From the NCBI GenBank assembly GCA_034509425.1, contig JAVTVJ010000373.1:434001-498000 (forward strand): a DNA stretch of 64,000 bases, in the 5' to 3' direction. Under the pieces are notes generated by a model. It did not search any database. It saw only the letters and a list, made by a program, of their open reading frames with translations, and was not told where the DNA came from. Position numbers and translations under genes: made by a program. This DNA is from Eopsaltria australis. Taxonomy: Eukaryota; Chordata; Aves; Passeriformes; Petroicidae. Positions within the stretch are counted from its first letter, which is position 1; each line of letters starts with the position of its first letter. Positions 13,975 to 26,500 of this stretch are shown here, in pieces.

Positions 13975-14019
13975 AAAAAAAAAAAAAAAAAAAAAAAAGA
14001 AAGAAAGAAAGAAAGAAAG
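13975..14019 (+). repeat. Compound microsatellite (A)24 then (GAAA)5
   Basis: 24 A followed by five GAAA units. An AATAAA hexamer at 13938-13943 lies 31 bases upstream, which resembles the end of a polyadenylated transcript copied into the genome. The upstream open frame 13730-13942 is not recognised. Confidence 0.95.
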
Positions 14020-14658
14020 TCTCCTCTTCCTAAGAACTGAGTAAACACTTGAGCATTAATTTTGTCAGTTCAGCAGTTTCTGCTCCAGTAGACAGCTTCA
14101 TGGCTGGATTAGGGAGGTCATGGGTTCTGGGACAGCAAGTGCTACTGACTCACCCCCATTCTAGAAAGGTGTTTGACTGCACCTTGTTTCCAGTTTTTCC
14201 TCAGATTCATCAATTTCCAAAGCAAGATACTGGTATCAAGAACAGGTTTTACACACAAAAATCATTCACGATAACATCGTGATAAATGGGTAAAGCTTTA
14301 CTGCCAAGTGCTTGGTTGTTTCTTCCCTTTTTCCAAACTAGATCAGCCCTACTGCTTTTTACCATCTGATTTTGCCCTCTACTCTTGGACAGCCTTTGCA
14401 ATGCTGAAATCAACAAAATATTACATCTGCAGTTCATTATAAAGCCTGGTTGCACCAGTTGTACTGGGAGGGAATAGGTCTGGTTTTCTTCCCTTCCCAA
14501 TTTAGATACAAATAGGCAGCCAGGCACAGCCCAGGCCAGACTACACAACATCATATTTTACCTGAGCTAATGGGCTATAGCTAGTGCCACACATGTTTTG
14601 TAGGAGGGCCAGATGCATTCAAACAAAATGCATTTTGGTTTCTGGCGCTGCTCATCTA

Positions 14659-14681
14659 ATCGGAGTTAAACTCACTCCGAT
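14659..14681. repeat. Perfect 8-bp inverted repeat, 7-base loop
   Basis: ATCGGAGT, then TAAACTC, then ACTCCGAT: a perfect stem of 8 base pairs, with two CpGs (one per arm) in an otherwise CpG-poor region. Pairing stops immediately outside the arms, so this is too short for a microRNA precursor. It may be chance or a palindromic protein-binding site. Confidence 0.7.
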
Positions 14682-17005
14682 CATTATAGTGTTATTCTCG
14701 CTTCTACTAAAACAAATTAGTCAAAACATTATTTTATCCAGTATCAAGTCAACCTCTGCTATGCCATAATCAAAATATACCAAATCAATACTTCTGAAAT
14801 TTTCATTTTCTTTGTTTAGCCTCTAAGAGGCTCATCAAGTTCCCCTATATCAAAATCCAGTAGCTGATTACCAAATTAATCATCATCATCACACAACATC
14901 CAGCATAGCACAACACTATTATCCTGCTTTCTTTTAGTGAGCAAAACAGAAACCCACATGATCACATAATGGAGCACAAGTGAGATACAAAGCTCTGAGC
15001 ATATTATTTGATATTATTCTGCAGAGAGCATGTGTGTTCAGCTGTCTTCCAACCAACAAAGTGGGGCTTTTGTGTCCGACTTGTTATTCTGTAACAGGGT
15101 ATAATTCTAACAGGAAACTTGAGATTAAAATAGGCAAGCAAGGAACTGGACCATTTCCCAGAATGTTCTCTGAAGGTAATTTATCCTTCTTAGAAACTAG
15201 TTAGCAACCAAGAGATGATTGCTGTGGATTAAAGAATTAGCCAATAAAGCAAAAGTCTAATCAGAAACACTACTGCCAGCATTTTACTGATATAAGGCCC
15301 ATTTGATTAAAATTTCTTTTAAAGCTCTAAAATAATTTTTATTTTGTCACACAGTTAATAGAACAAGAAGGAATAGAAAAATAAAAGCATGACAAAGATG
15401 GAAGAAATATAAACTACTAAAAATCTTTCAGGGAACAAGAAGAAAAGATCTGGTTTTTTTACCAGATGAATGGCTTGGCTAAATTTAAATTAGTCAATGG
15501 TTTTGCATTTGTGGACACTGTAACAACTCGCCCATTTAGAAGAGCTGGGACAAATTCAGACCTAGTTCAAAAGCAAACATAATTCTCCTTAAACTCAACA
15601 TCCTTGTTCACTTCTTCCAAGGACAAATCCAGGCTGTTGGCCACACAAAATCCAGAAAAGGTGAGTTAGTGATTACAACTTGGACCCTAAGATCTTGCAT
15701 TCTACTCCAGCTTTCTAGGGAAGTGGCAGTGTCACCACAGGGAAATATTGGTGAGCCATATAATCCAGTGCAGAAGACCAAAGGAATCACTACAGGAATT
15801 AAATACATTTATGTGGATGCTAGAACACCAATACTACCCTCCATTATTCCACTCCATACACTGGAGCAGCAAAGGCCAGGATGTCAGTCCAGAAACCCTG
15901 ACCCCTGGGTTTAAATGGGATAAATACTTGAGATTTCTAGGTAGACCAAATATTAGTCTTTGATACAAGGAAAACTTCAAAACTATTTCAAATTCTGGTG
16001 ACAAAATTCAAGAAGTGCCTAATCAAATAGTGTTAAGTCTGAACAATTTGTCAGGTACCCTCTAAATGATTTTCTTTTTAGCATACCAGCATCCCAAGAA
16101 GTTCCAGAAGATTTCTTTGAAATTCTCCTTTACACTTGCTTCCTCCCATACAAAAAATAGAAAAATAATTACTAACAAATAAGAAGGCTGCCTGATCAAA
16201 CCCAGAGAGTTCAGGGAATTACAGATTTTAGGTTAACCAAACTTTCCCTGTACCCCTATATGTGTGGTTTCCCACAGTTCATAACGTATAGTGACCATAA
16301 ACTGATAGATCAATCTGCATTGGATTTCAGGGGAGTTATGCAAGCCTGTAGATTTTCAAGGACCTTTACCAAATGTTTATTCAGTTTTAATAGATGATTG
16401 AATAATAGTCATTAAAAGCCCAACGTTTCTCTTTTGGTCTTTCAAAATGTTGTTATTTTAACTATTTCCTTTCAGCTTCATCTTAAAAGGGATGATTAGT
16501 TTAGAATATTACATGCACAGTCTGACATATCTGCTATTTGCACCCCTTTGGATACTAAATAGCGTAATTAAAAAGGCATAATTTATTTTAGCATAATTAC
16601 TTTTGTCTTATTTCTACTAAGAATAAACATCAGACTAGACTCACTGAGATATAAGCTAGTGTTTATTAATAGTTCTAAACTGCCAGGTAGGATCGTCAAT
16701 AGCTACATATTTCATTCATCTTCCACAAATCATTGAAAAATTGCACATTAATTCACATAAACAGCTTAAAATTATAAAACATGACATTACTACTACTACA
16801 GTGTAGGACACATGAGTTTATTGGTCTGTTGACAGACTATATCTTAGCTCTGGCTAAGGTAACATGATATCAATAAATATCACAAAGGAAAGACATTTTT
16901 GAGAAAGATATTTTTTAGGAAGATGAATCCCTTTCCCAAGGTCAAGAGAGACTTCGTGAAGAGTTTATGGGATTCACTTAAAAAATAAATAGACAAATTA
17001 ATAAC

Positions 17006-17044
17006 AAAAAAAAAAAAACCCTAACCAAACAAACAAACAAAAAA
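17006..17044 (+). repeat. A13 run and short (CAAA)n microsatellite
   Basis: Thirteen A (17006-17018), then CCCTAACC and several CAAA units ending in a further A-run. Confidence 0.85.
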
Positions 17045-17499
17045 CCTTTCAGCTTGAAACTCTATCCAAAGTTGATGATTTGAAGCCAAGATCATCACAT
17101 TTTAAGTCTAATCTTAAATCAAGAAAATTTAACAACACTAAAATTTTTTAAGAGTTTTCCCCTCCAGGCAGAATTAACTTGTTAAACCTTTGGTTCTAAG
17201 CTAATACAGATTTGTGATCATTGTTAATGCTTTGAAATTAAAGTACCAAAAACGCTCATGTTATCCAGCAGCAAGGAAGAACCATTAGTTCAGGAAGATA
17301 AGAATATATATCTGCACAGGTAGGCCAATTATTTTTATCATATAAAAAAATTAAATTCCCAATTATTTTTATAGCAATATTTTACCTATACTAATTTTTC
17401 AAAAGTAAATCTGGAAAACTTGTTTGGTTTTTTATTTCTTACCCATTTTTTGAAGTTTTATTGGTACCTCAGCATCTTTCCCATATTAGGTCATGCATT

Positions 17500-17700
17500 T
17501 TCAAAAGCTTCTGCAATTAACATCATCTGTACATTTGACTAATATGTTGTTTACTTGACTTCTTATATCATTAACAAGTATATTAAAGAAAATGCACTTA
17601 ACATTTATTCCCAGAGCATTATAAGACATCTCTCCACAATCCACTGCTTCTTCATTTATTAGTTTTAAAGAATCCTTTTTTTGTACAAACCAATTTGGAG
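17500..17700 (-). mobile_element. Degraded CR1-type LINE, reverse transcriptase relic
   Basis: The minus strand reads FFNILVNDI followed by VKCTDDVN, which I align to the LFNIFINDI...FADDTKL segment around reverse transcriptase motif C (YADD/FADD) of CR1-clade LINEs. The DNA just upstream in the element's sense also follows the CR1 consensus between motifs B and C, but is heavily mutated. The catalytic DD pair is kept as letters only, and the frame around it is dead. It lies within a 73-codon open frame (17501-17722) that is not a functional protein. Established: CR1 is the dominant avian LINE. Inferred: this is an old copy; ends are approximate. Confidence 0.5.
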
Positions 17701-20279
17701 TTGGGATCCTAGTGAAAACCAAAATTTTCCTCCAGAAAGAACTTGCCCGACTACAACCTGTTTCATTTGAGTTACTATAATTTGTTTGTAATAAGACTAC
17801 ATTAAATGTTGAATCAACTGCTCTTGATGAAGTTTACTCCTGATTATTTCAGGAATTGGACAGGGCAATCAGAGTTGCTCAAGATCACTTTCATGAACTC
17901 AAAGTTGATTAAGCTCTCTGAAGTTTAAAGTTTCGAAAGCTGGAAGGAGATCAGGAAGGAAATACCAGCATCACTCATTGACCTGTAAAATACATTTGAA
18001 CAAGCATGGATTTGACAAAAGCATTTACCTTTCTTCTAGGGTATGAAAACAATGAGAACATAAGAGTGAGTAAGCATGCAAGAGGTATTGCAACGGCTTT
18101 TATTGCTCAGAAAATAACTAGTATGAAAACACAAGCAGACCAGGTAAAATCTAAACTGATGTACTACCAGGTTGGGGCAGCACATGTTAAGAAATTTCTA
18201 GTCAGCTCAGAGGCAAATCCATCAGACAGAAGGAAGACTGTTCTGAAACCCAAAAAATCTCATATTCAGTGGTTATTTCCTGTGGTCCTGAAATATTACA
18301 GTGCTGCACTCCCAATTAAAATCATGAAGACTAAGGATTTAAGAGATACTTGACAGCTAGGAAAGAAGAAATTATTTTAACACCTACACTATTACATTGA
18401 CTCCTGTCGGTTGTGTGTCACATGCACACACACCAGCCTTACTGAAAACAACCTGACATAACACAAAGAAAGGAATTCTACAACTAGGTGCCAGATACTA
18501 TGCTGTGAAATTTTAATAGAAAATATTTGCCAAGTTTCAGAAGGCTAAATACCCAGAGTCACGTTTAAATCACAGCCCTTAAAAATTGCTCCATTATGGA
18601 CTGACTTGGCTCTGAATGTTCTTTACCATGTACTAATTAAAACAAGTTGAGAGCTTATGGTGAGCAAGGCACTGGAAGAGCACTAAAAACTGGTAATCTC
18701 TCAATCTCTACAAAAAGTTCACAAATTATCTTAATTGACTGCTGCCCCAAAGCTATGCTGGTATTTTAAATGATAGCATAAATGTTACCCCAATAACACT
18801 GTTTAGCAGAACCACATGCCACCAGCATCATCCCAAATAACTTGAGAAAATCACACTTTGGGATAATTCATAGAAGTAGTAGGAGATGTAGCTCCTCAGG
18901 TCAAATCTCACATCTAAACCCCATCCCAAGGCAAATAAAGACACAAATTAGCCCTTACGCACCCCTCTTTTTCTCCCCAGTACAACACAAACTGCACACA
19001 GAAAAAGAGATCTACAGCAACAGCTGAAGGATAATCATGCCAAGATGATAAAAAACAAGAGTTCATACTACAAGCAGCCAAGCTATTTCAGCCAGAAGCC
19101 TCTCCGTGGGGAGAAGCACTCAGCCATACAGCTTTCACAAAGCCAGTACGCCTCCAGCAGTAAAAGCATCCCAGAGCACCTGTAGAAGGCTTGCACCAGA
19201 GAGATTGCAGTGAATGAAACTGCACTCACACACACCTCACTCTACTGGCCGAAGGGGAAGAATAAGCAGCCTTTCAACTTGTCTTTCAAACAGTTTGCAA
19301 TTAGCCATTACCCAGACTCTAGAGGGCCTTTATGCTGTTCACTGCTTCCTCTCCATTGTGCCAACAGAGAAAGAAGGATGAAGGTTCCTATCTCCCTTGC
19401 TGAGCCAAGCCTGGCAAATATCCCAGAACTCTCTTCCCAGCACCCGTACAAGAGCAAGTGTACAAGAACAAAGGTTTTGTTGGGACAAAAATGTCACTGA
19501 ACTGAACTGTTAATTCTTTGTTGTTCTGAAGTTTACTGCTTTTGGTACAAAATTCTCAAACAGGACACTTGCCAGAAAATTATTAGATTTAACAACAGTG
19601 CATTTCAGCTTTGAACTATCACCCAAGAGCCTCAAAAAGCACAGTGCAACTGAGATGACCACAGGGGTATGCAATGACAAGTCTCTGCCCCAAGGACTCC
19701 ATTCCTCATGGCCACATCAGCTCAGCCAAAAGTTTAATTTTCTACATGCAGCAGGTAGGTTTCATATGTACCCCTCCAAATGAGTAGAAATACTAAAACT
19801 TATTAGCCTCCTTCCTCTGCACACAGAGATAAATTAGAACTTTGAGATTGTAGGTGGATATATTTAGAATCAATATCCTTCTGAATTGCAGAAACAGAAG
19901 AACAACAGTGATGGTTCCCTTGGGGCAGCCTCTTACCCATCACATCAAAATGGGTTTTGCAAAAACACAATCACCTCTGTCATAATGTAATGGCACAGGA
20001 CAAGCTCAGGGGCTTTTGTCACTACATAAGATAGCTTGAAGCAGCATAAGAGACTGTCAGCAATGGAAAAATAGGGTAAAAATACTCTTCCCTCGCTCAG
20101 AGGGGCTCTGCCACTACAAATCATCTCAAGCAAAACAAGAAAGTAACTGCAGGGTTGGAGCTGGCCTTATCTGACAGAACATCAGAAAAAATAACCCAGG
20201 TGACAATCAAGAAGGAGGTGTCAGGATTTGTTAATAACAAACCTTAGACTGGCACAAACTTTTTAGAGAAGAGGAAATG
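17701..20279. other. Non-coding stretch
   Basis: No gene recognised. The frame 18006-18353 (115 codons, plus) begins with DLTKAF, which superficially resembles reverse transcriptase motif A, but the rest does not continue as a polymerase. A second frame of 96 codons (19210-19500) is also unrecognised. Confidence 0.5.
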
Positions 20280-20500
20280 GTATAACCAACCTATCTGTAC
20301 TTTAGAAAAGCATTTGATATAGTGCCACAAGAGATCAGAAAAGAGGAATTCATGTGGTGTAGCAGGCACTGACTGTGAGGAATTGTGCTGAAAAGCAGAA
20401 GGCCTGGAAGTGGAGCAGCAATGGACTTTGATTCTTTCAGATTGTCAGTGAATACAGTGAGCAATATTATTTCCAGTACTGGACCTGAGCAATCTTGATA
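20280..20500 (+). mobile_element. Degraded CR1-type LINE, reverse transcriptase motif A relic
   Basis: At about 20291-20326 the plus strand reads YLYFRKAFDIVP, a close match to the YLDFSKAFDTVP motif A of CR1 reverse transcriptase; the first catalytic aspartate position is now tyrosine. About 140 bases later the DNA CAGTACTGGACCTG matches the segment encoding the VLGPVL part just after motif B. The intervening consensus is longer, so there are deletions as well as frameshifts. This is an ancient dead copy, opposite in orientation to the relic at 17.5 kb. Ends are approximate. Confidence 0.5.
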
Positions 20501-23500
20501 CAACACATACACTTTTCTTTCTCAAGCAAATTCTTGAATAAAACCTTTCATGTGAGCCCCAAAACTCAGCAAAATTTCCCTTCAGAACACCTAAAAAGAG
20601 AGCAATACTAAAAATTGTATGTCCCTGTCACTATCTAGAAATCTATCATTTATTTTGCTTATTTTGGAAAGCAGACTCTACACAGAGGAGTCATAAGTAA
20701 CACAGCTAAAATGTTCATATAGCACAAGAAGAAATCACAAACTCTGAACTACCCAAGGTCTTCAAGATCAGGCCTAACTGAATACTAACAGCTAAATTAA
20801 AGCTACAAGTATTTAGAATTACAACTGAAAAGTTTTAAAACTCTAAAAGTTCAACACATTTCCACAAGTTTAAAGAAGTGTTGTGGATAACTTCTAAATG
20901 AAGTGCAAGCCCCAGTGTTACTGAAAAACTTCCCTACCCAAAACCAAATATTTACCACAAAAATGTCAACAAAACTTTAATTGAACAATCCTAGTCACTG
21001 CAGTGATAAAAAAAATTCACCGACTCTCATATGTCATTTCCCAGGAAACAGTTTCCAAATATATATCTGTTTTTTCACACTTAGAGGCAAACGGCAAAAC
21101 AAAAATGCATATAGAATTGTATCTGATATCAAGGATGCCAAAGTAAGCTATTTAAAGCTATGAAAAGAGCAAAGCTGGAAAAGCTTGAACGGTTCTGCAG
21201 CACAGGAGCTCTACAAAGAAAAAACTGCAGGCTAGATTAAGTGATTTAACTCTCTTCTTATAAATTACTTGAACAAAGAAAAGTGAACTATTAATTCCCC
21301 AGTATATTCTTATTTTTCCAAACCATACATGTCAACCTCACAGGTAAGCCTAAATCATTAACTTATGACAAGAAAAAAATTGTTGGTTAGAACCATTATG
21401 CCAGTTATACAAGGAAAATCAATTTACTGTGAAAGACACAGACAGTAGGAATAATAGATAAGCAAGAAGTTGCTAAACTCAAACCTTTGTCTGTACTCCA
21501 GACACTACTTTAAAAAATAAGTTTTAACTTTAAAAAATAAGTGAGTTTTAACTTTAAAAAATAAGTTTTAACTTTGGTTTACTGACAAAATGTGTTAAAG
21601 ACAAATATTTCTTTTTCATCATCTATATTTGCTTGTAACTTTTAAGCTGACTTGACCTTTTCCTTTTCCCACAGAATAAATGAAGCACATTTTTCCTATC
21701 ACTTAGCAAAATAGTTAAATAAGCACAAACTCAGCAGTATGTTTTTTCTGGCAAACGTGGCTGTTGACACAAGGAGCTAAGTTATCCTAAGTGCGTGGAC
21801 AGAGCATTATGGGACATGTTCTCACCTCTCTTCTCAGACCCAGGACTCTGTAAGAAGAGTTCTTAGCTATATCCCCTGATGGGTACAATCTGCTTAAGAC
21901 CACGAGTTCTAGAAAAATTAATTCATGTACTTGTATGATGACATTATAGATTTACACAGATCCTGATCCAGGCAAGGACATGCAGTTGCTTTTTTGGTGA
22001 ACAAGTTGAAATATGGGCTTCCTTTAGTCCCAAGAGATGAAAATATAGACTCAGAAAAGTTCAAACAATGCACACAGACAATAATCCAGAAGTCCTGGTA
22101 CATATTACAGACGTACCCATTCAAATGTTTGGATAGTTGAATTGGCAGGAGAAGTTAATGACATAAGCGCTTTTCATTACGTAGCTCTGCAGTTTTGATC
22201 CCTAGTAGGTACCCTTAATCCAGACTTAATGTATCTGGGAAAGACAGCCTTGGGACCATATCCCACAGAATTCACAGTGATCTTGGGCAAGCTCAGTTGT
22301 AGCCAAAAGCCCTGCAACAGCAATTTTCTGCATCAAATATGCTTTTCCTTCTCTGTGCCAGACAGACCTTGAGGAAGCAGTACGGAATTTTCCATCAGTG
22401 CAAGAAACTTCACAGTTCTTCCTCAAAACCCAGATCTCACATCTCCTACCCACTGCCTAGTTGTATAGATTCTGTTTGCCCAAAAATGTTCTGTAAAAGC
22501 CATGGGTTCACATATTTCACAACAGCATAAAACTGGATCTTAAGCCCTTCTGACTTTTGCCCAAAATCAGTGTTTCAGAGCATCCCTCAGTTTTGAGTCC
22601 TGCCATGCTGTATACATGACAACCAGTGTACACCATGTCCAGCATCTTTGGGATACAAGAGCACTGAAGTACTAGGAGCACAAAATACAAACTGTTCAAA
22701 GCTGATCAATGAAGAATTCCCATTGCTCTGGGAAGTCCCCTGCACCAGGCTGGGAAAGTCATGTTTGCCATTCTGTCCTACAGTTAGTCTGCAAGAAAAA
22801 GGACTGGAGCAGAATAAAAGTGAGAACCCTTGTGCATCTGTGTCTCAGTGATGTACCCATCATGAGATATCCAGGGATGTTTGTCTGACTTGAGCTGCAA
22901 CTAAAGATTTTCCATTGAAAACTTGCCAAATTATTTTTTATTTTTAAATTCAGAATTTCTAGTGCAAAGGAGTTCTCAAGGTTTTGTGACATTCCAGATT
23001 ATGCAACTCAAATATCCTTATATATAATTAACTACTATTTTCTGCTTGTTAAAAATAAATTTGCCATGTATTCCACTTACAGTACTTCAGTAGCTGTGTA
23101 ATCTACATAATTTTAAATTATACAGCCAATAATGTACTAATTATTGTACTTTTCCCTCGTATTTGAATTTCCAATACAAAGGCCAAAGGCTTTAATTAGT
23201 GTAAAATCAAGTCTTTCAACTGCTGGTTTAGAACATGGTATAATTATGATAAAATCAAACTAGACAGTACTCTCAAAAGGTGGTTAGGTTACATTACAGT
23301 AGATCTTTAAAAGCTATGCTGATTTAATTGCAAGTGAACAAAACTTTATTAATATGGACATATTATGAGCCTATGTACTGTCTGGAGGGAAAAATATGTT
23401 CTATGGTTTAACAGAAACTTTTGGCTACAGTACATCAAACAGTATGTTTTTTAAAATAAATTCATTTGGCATAGGAAAATGTTTGCTGTCTCAGAGACTG

Positions 23501-26500
23501 ACACTGCTTTTTTCAAATCACGAATAATCCAGAGCAGAACCCAGGACTGGTACAAGCAGATGGTCTTCTTGTACAATATATACCCTTGGCATCTCTTCCT
23601 AAAGCTCTCCCAGGGACAGGCACAGTTCAGCAAATGATTTTCATAACAATTCCGGAGCCAATACTCCCTCTCACTCCTAGTTTCCATCTACTTTCATGTA
23701 ATATTTTAAAAAATAAAAATAATTTTTAGGAATAGTTTATCAGTGAGTGCTCTGCACTAGCTGATGGCTCAATAGACCCATGAGAGAAGCACAGCAAGGG
23801 TCACTCTCCTCAGGCAGCTGTACCTGTCAGCCCACTTCACAGGAGCAGAGAGAGCCAGTGAATGACACAGGACAGGACCCCCAGAGAAAAGGGCTCCCAT
23901 GATTTGGGCAAACACAGGTCTCTATGCTGAATAGAGAGTTTATTACATTATTTCTGTTGTTACTATTATATTCTGATTTGTTGTTTCTGGATTTATATGA
24001 GCTTAAGACCATGCTATTTACACTCTAAATTTTGGCATTACCCAGATTTCCAGCCAGCTGATTACCCCTAATTTCTGTATTTTCCCCATTTCTTTGAAAT
24101 TCCATTATATCTACGTGTCAAAAAACATGCAGAATAGTTGTGCCTCTCTCTCTGTACATAAACCCTGTAACATTTGGCTGGTAAGCCTTGCAAAGATGTT
24201 AGTCTCTGCAGGAACAGCCATGGTTGTTTTTCTGAAAGTGCTGAAACGAACTCCCCCCAACACATTTAAAAGCTCAAAGACAAGGCAGGAAGGTTTTTTA
24301 CATAGTAACAATCTAACAGTTGAGTTGATTTTAATTATTAATGCTTAAGTAAGCAGGGTTTATTAGTGCTGAAACAGGTGCTTTCCTTCCTTTTTAAGCC
24401 ACTTCTCAGCATCAGCAATTAATGCTGTGAAGCACATTCCGAAACCGTTTCTAAAAACATTTTAGCCAATTTTCCAAGCAAAATTTGGTACAGCCCTAGC
24501 AAAACAAGCAGATAAAAAGACATCTTGTTCAGACAAGACTTAAGTATTTGTCCCCTCACTCTGAACTACTCTTCTAAGCCACTTGGCAACATTTATATTG
24601 TGGAGATAAGCACAGATTGCAGTGCTGTTTGCAGCTCTATAACCATAATGATGTAATCCAACTTAGAAAAAGATATTAATCTGTGAAGTTAATCGCTTTT
24701 CTTGTTAGCAAGCCTTATTCTAGTCCAATGACTGATTATAAAATAGTAGTACATGCTCAAGTTAAGCTCCACCATCAACTGCAGACTCATTTACCAAATG
24801 TACATAATGTTCAGCTGGGAATGATAAATTCAAAAGGTAATGATAAATTTCATCCTGCAGGACTGAAGGGAACAGTGCTCATTTCCCATTCATGTGAGCC
24901 TCCCAGTGACCATGAACACATAACCTCCTAAAGAGAACTTGGCTCTCAGTAAAAGACTAAATTATCAATATTATGAACCATGGCAAGAGACTAAAAAACC
25001 ACACCATTAGTGTCCCTAGTCCAGTTCCACACAATAGCAAAAAAAAGTATTACGTGAATATCACAGCTGCCCATCAGTACAGTGTCATCAATACAGCTGC
25101 TTAAAACAGTCTTAATTCAGCTTAAGAGTTCAAGAGGTTAAGACAAAATCAGGTCACATTCAAACTGTTCAAAACTGCAGTAGTCTAATTTGTGGGTTTG
25201 TTTTTTCCACAAACTTTCTGATGTCATATATAAAGAATATGCATGCAGATGACAGCAGACTATATAGCTTGACAGTTGTTAAACTGATGGTCTTCGTTGA
25301 AAAGTAGAAAGTGAAGAACTAAGCCTCACCTTTGGAGATTATGCCTTACATGAAATTTCGTATGTGACGTTTCTGAGCAATCCTGCTGTGCCCCTGAGGG
25401 TTAAGGAGATAAATTACAAATTAGGAGGGCTAAATATTATCTTCATAGGGGCCAAACATGTACAGACTGAATGATACTGCGTCAGGCTGATATCCACATA
25501 AATAGCCTCCTAAAAACAAAACTCTTTTTTACTATGTACTGCACTTCATATTTTCTTCTTCAAGAGGTACAAAGAAAGTTTAATCATTGTAAAGACTGAA
25601 AATAAAAATTTTCAAACACTGGAGAAACACCACAGAGCAGACTAATCTCCTCAGAGTGAAGGAGGATCTCTTCACTAATACAGCACAATTAATACTTGCC
25701 ATTCTTAACCTCAGTAATCTGGCAAGGAAAACTAACACCTTTTAGCCTCATGACTCCTTTTTTTTCATTATCTCTCCTAAAGCATTTGAGCTCTTTACTG
25801 CAAAATAATGCCACTATCTCGTCCAAGCTACACAGAAATAGTTTCTAAGAGTGAGAGAGAAAAGAAATTTTCTTTGAGTAGCCGAGACCAAAAAAGTCCA
25901 CAAAGGGAGGAATGTGGAGGGATGTAAATAGAAAGAAATCTTCAAGGTAGATATCCATTGGTCACCAAGCATTACCTCTTTTAAAAAATAACTTGGATAA
26001 TTACTGCAATTTGTTTTTCTACAAGTTGCAGACATACCACCCTAACTACCAAAGCAGGTATTCTCACCGGACATTTCTGAAAGCTCCAAAGAGCATTTGT
26101 CCCATAATAATGCACAGAACACTTTTGCTTGAGAAAGAGGGAATGTAGCAGTAACCAAGGTCTTATGTAGTTTTATTTTCCAAAGCTGCCTAGTCTTAGG
26201 GATGGGTAGCATCACTGAGAACATCTTCAGTCTCCCAACTATTTGGGCAAAGAAGTGCAGAAACATGAATCACAACCTCTATGAATTTTTAAGGGTCCTT
26301 TTGAAAAGAACACAGAAAATATTAGCTTCATTTTTTATCAACCACTGCCCTTAGATCTAAGCAGCAAGGCCGCTTCTCTGACCTGCACTAATGCATTCAA
26401 GGGCATTCTGGGGATTTAACATTAGTCCCTGGTTAACAGGCACAGAAGATGCCTACACACAAATTCACAATGAGAAAGCAAGCCTTGTGACAGAACGGCA

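Larger units (their letters stand above)
14020..17499. other. Non-coding stretch
   Basis: No recognised gene or interspersed repeat. It contains a perfect small hairpin (14659-14681), an inverted GTAATTA/TAATTAC pair at 16564-16570 and 16594-16600 in an AT-rich block, and a (CAAA)n microsatellite. Open frames of up to 101 codons are unremarkable. Confidence 0.5.

Noticed and set aside
18006..18353. 115-codon plus frame starting with DLTKAF as a reverse transcriptase
   Set aside because: Only six residues resemble motif A; no further polymerase motif follows and no flanking LINE sequence is visible.
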